A stretch of DNA of 23,500 nt from Glandiceps talaboti (taxonomy: Eukaryota; Hemichordata; Enteropneusta; Spengelidae): the NCBI RefSeq assembly GCF_964340395.1, contig NC_135556.1, positions 11,535,410-11,558,909 on the forward strand. The letters are read 5' to 3'. A program made the position numbers and the translations under genes. The notes below the pieces were generated by a model. That model was not told where the DNA came from. It saw nothing but the letters and a program-made list of their open reading frames with translations, and made no database searches. Below are positions 21,316-23,500 of the stretch, one piece after another (within the stretch, counting starts at the first letter, position 1; every line of letters begins with the position of its first letter).

Positions 21316-22344
21316 ATGGAAGATTCTACGAACACCACCAACCTGCCGAACCCAAAGGCATCAATATCAGTGGTTCACATTCTCTATGGCATCATCGGTA
21401 TCGTTGGTATTATAGGAAATCTAACGGTTTGTGTGGTGTTCCTTCGAGTACGATTATTGCGTACTCTCACCAACTACCTGATAGTCCACCAAGCGGCCAT
21501 CGATTTAGCAACGTCTGTTATCATCAGCGTATATTTTCTCAGCCCAGAGTTGTCACTTATGTCAGACAGCTTAGCTGGTGAGGTGACTTGTCGGCTGTGG
21601 AAGTCAGCATACTTTCAGTGGTCTCTCTTTCTCGCCTCCAGTCTGAATTTGGTGGTGATTACAATGGAACGTTACTGTGCAATCATCCATCCACTCCATC
21701 ACTACAGGCTGTTCTCAACCACAAGAGTCAAGATAATGTTAGCGTCGGTCTGGATCACAGCCCTGTCTTTCAAGAGTTTCAACATCATCGTCCAGCACTA
21801 CGACCATGGACTGTGCACCCTTGGAAAAATATGGCCATCGAAAGCCGTCGCCCAGTTCGTGGGTATCTCAAATGTCATTGTTCAATACATCATTCCGTTA
21901 CTGGTGATGGCTGTAGCTTATACACGATGCGTACTGGTACTGAGCAAAGACTCCACTGCCGATATCACCATTGATACTAACCCGGGGGTCAGCAAGGTAA
22001 AAGAAAAGAGTCTCCAAGTTGCAAGTCGGAATGTTCTGAAAATGTTGGTACTGGTGTTTTTGGCCTACGCGATCTGTTGGGGACCGAACCAAGTGATGTT
22101 TATGCTATACTGTATGGGAGTCAAAATCGACTTCTATAATGCCTACTACCAATTCACCACGGTGCTGGGATTTTTCAACACCGCCATCAACCCATTTATT
22201 TATGCCTTGAAATACAAACAGTTTCAAAACGGGATCAAGTTGGTCTTCTGCCCTAGATTATTGGGACTGGTAGGCGACGTTAGTGCGTTAACTGGTATGG
22301 AAGATATTAATCTAAGTTCAAGCAAACCAAACCCTACAGCCTAA
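21316..22344 (+). CDS. Rhodopsin-family (class A) GPCR, peptide-receptor-like, single coding exon (paralogue 2)
   Basis: A 342-residue plasma-membrane receptor, complete from ATG to TAA, aligning without gaps to paralogue 1 through about residue 330 (about 236 identical positions by hand count). Same landmarks: N35 in GN, D63 in TM2, C92 and C167 for the loop disulfide, E118-R119-Y120, W146, P194, C254-W-G-P257, N292-P-F-I-Y and C312. One N-glycosylation sequon (NTT at 6). Identity is near complete in residues 91-160 and 231-268. It is low in the N-terminus, residues 67-90 (end of TM2 and extracellular loop 1), 211-230 (intracellular loop 3), 271-282 (extracellular loop 3/TM7 top) and the tail. 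That pattern keeps the G-protein machinery and changes the ligand-facing and regulatory parts. No close AATAAA follows the stop. The ligand cannot be named. Confidence 0.95.
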   Translation: MEDSTNTTNLPNPKASISVVHILYGIIGIVGIIGNLTVCVVFLRVRLLRTLTNYLIVHQAAIDLATSVIISVYFLSPELSLMSDSLAGEVTCRLWKSAYFQWSLFLASSLNLVVITMERYCAIIHPLHHYRLFSTTRVKIMLASVWITALSFKSFNIIVQHYDHGLCTLGKIWPSKAVAQFVGISNVIVQYIIPLLVMAVAYTRCVLVLSKDSTADITIDTNPGVSKVKEKSLQVASRNVLKMLVLVFLAYAICWGPNQVMFMLYCMGVKIDFYNAYYQFTTVLGFFNTAINPFIYALKYKQFQNGIKLVFCPRLLGLVGDVSALTGMEDINLSSSKPNPTA

Positions 22345-22775
22345 GATCTACAAAAAAATGTGTGATTACGTTCAATTTTAGAATAGGTGGGGTAGGGAGA
22401 TTTAAAAAAAATTGTATGTGAGTTTCTAGTTCAGGTAGTTATCTTTTCTAGTTGTTTTTCAAATGGTCTCTGTGCTATTGGTTTCTTCCCATCAGATGTA
22501 TAGCCATTACAGATTGAAAGAACAGTTTCATATTGTGTTTTTAAGTTGACGTCAGTTTCTGCATCCACTTTCTCTCGCGAGACTTCACAATTTTCGCGAT
22601 TTTATTCTCGTGCAATTTTTTTTAAACGTTTCCGATAACATGACTTCAGAAAATAGGGTAGGAAGGTCGGAATTTTATTTTATTTTATTTATCTTACTGT
22701 TTTTTGATAAATTGTTTAAACTCTAAGACAGTAAGCTTATACATGTACTCGTTGGTCACAATGTGTATGTACTAA
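22345..22775. other. Non-coding stretch after the second receptor
   Basis: Likely 3' untranslated or intergenic. A TGACGTCA lies near 22549, and a CpG-bearing stretch with CTCTCGCGAGA and TTTTCGCGA (22572-22603) stands out in an otherwise CpG-poor background. A TTTTA-rich run lies near 22673-22692. Confidence 0.4.
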
Positions 22776-23340
22776 GTGTTTTTTGTTGTTTTTTTGGGGT
22801 TTTTTTTGTTTTTTTTAAGTATTTTATTTCGAGACAGACAAAAAACAACAACACAAGTGCAAACACAACACATGGCACCATTGAGAGCATCTAAAATAAG
22901 TTGGAAAAAAAGGTACAATGCAGAGGTGGGGAACAAAAATTCACTTAAACTACAAAATTGTCCCATTTTGCACAAAACTTTGGGAGACAGTCTTTTCTTT
23001 TGGCAATATGGCATTCAATCTTTTTTGCAAGTCTTACATTTAATTTCACAATATTAAAGGATGGTATAGTTTTTGATAACTTCATAAATGGTCTTTTTTG
23101 TTATCAATATAATGTGGTTCAGCAGATGTGAAAAGGACTTGTCGCCTAAAAGAATCTGTTTAGCTGACAACGATGATGGAATTTGTAGGGCCACGCCCCA
23201 CAGTGTCAAGAGACTGTTCCAGATAATGGTAGTACATTCGCATTCCACAAATGAATGTATGTAATAAGTTGATAAGGTGTACAATGTCCAGATTCTAATA
23301 GATATTGCCGCTGTATTCTTATATAAATATTATCTATGAT
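22776..23340 (-). mobile_element. L1/Tx1-like LINE 3' end, minus strand
   Basis: On the minus strand a frame at 23284-23054 encodes HSFVECECTTIIWNSL, then ILLGDKSFSHLLNHIILI, then TKKTIYEVIKN. This order (a His...Cys...W knuckle, an I-L-x-G block, and N-H-x-I-L-x-x-K-x-x-I-Y) is the usual C-terminal layout of L1/Tx1-clade ORF2. After a frameshift near 23054 the frame continues with AKKIECHIAKRKDC and KWDNFV, ending at about 22945. It is followed by AATAAA (complement of 22823-22828) and an A-rich tail (complement of 22776-22820). The poly-A-type tail agrees with the L1 group and contrasts with the repeat-tailed LINEs elsewhere here. The 5' limit is unclear and may lie beyond 23340. Confidence 0.72.
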
Positions 23341-23412
23341 CTTGATTGTAATTTCTTTTTTTGATATCTACATATTTTCTTTTAATATCTATTGAAAATA
23401 GAGAAAATCGGA

Positions 23413-23472
23413 TTTTTTCAGTGGGGTCAGAGGTCACTTTTAGCCGTCGAGAGGTCATGGGTTCAAATTACA
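23413..23472 (+). other. Degenerate tRNA-like sequence (possible tRNA-Lys-derived SINE head)
   Basis: TCAGTGGGGTCAGAGGTCA resembles a D-arm/A-box region. CTTTTA at 23437-23442 resembles the UUU-anticodon loop. GAGAGGTCATGGGTTCAAAT at 23450-23469 resembles a variable and T-arm with B box (GGTTCAAAT). The stems do not pair properly, so it is not a working tRNA. The window ends 28 bases later, so any SINE body is out of view. Confidence 0.33.
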
Positions 23473-23500
23473 CTTGAGACAAGGGATTTTTCTATAATCG

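Overview
This is an AT-rich, repeat-rich eukaryotic (metazoan) nuclear window. The evidence is two class A rhodopsin-family G protein-coupled receptor (GPCR) genes, remains of at least four non-LTR retrotransposons, a miniature inverted-repeat transposable element (MITE) candidate, several diverged dispersed repeats, and very long tetra- and dinucleotide microsatellites. The combination suits a marine invertebrate such as an echinoderm, hemichordate, cephalochordate or lophotrochozoan. The sequence alone does not settle the phylum.

Layout. 0-5.4 kb: a possible C-terminal coding end at the left edge, a TA-bracketed 65-bp cassette, an exact 78-bp tandem duplication, a LINE 3' end set inside a TATG array, and a 400-bp ATCT/GTCT/CT array followed by a short dispersed repeat (copy A). 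5.9-6.4 kb: a 431-bp MITE candidate bounded by TTAA. 7.4-10.6 kb: the first receptor gene, with a putative TATA/initiator promoter, an untranslated first exon ending in a strong splice donor, an intron carrying a pyrimidine-rich pentamer satellite, and one coding exon. 10.8-12.3 kb: microsatellites and a second copy of part of that intron. 12.3-15.1 kb: a decayed minus-strand LINE reverse transcriptase, a GTCT array, and the 3' end of another element on the plus strand. 16.3-16.8 kb: a large ATAC array. 17.7-18.3 kb: a dispersed repeat with internal tandem copies. 20.2-20.5 kb: a pure CT array of about 104 units followed by dispersed-repeat copy B. 20.9-21.25 kb: a GTCT-containing dispersed repeat. 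21.3-22.3 kb: the second receptor. 22.8-23.5 kb: an L1/Tx1-like LINE tail on the minus strand and a degenerate tRNA-like sequence.

The biological core is the tandem receptor pair. Both are on the plus strand, each has a single uninterrupted coding exon, they start 11,780 bp apart, and the proteins are about 69% identical and align without gaps through about residue 330. Two stretches (TM3-TM4 and TM6) are nearly identical at the DNA level, silent positions included, while neighbouring stretches are only about 70-77% identical. This suggests gene conversion between the copies. The extracellular ends, intracellular loop 3 and the tail diverge, as expected if ligand or coupling preferences are drifting apart. 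A second theme is that several short cassettes and LINE fragments are bounded on one or both sides by microsatellites.
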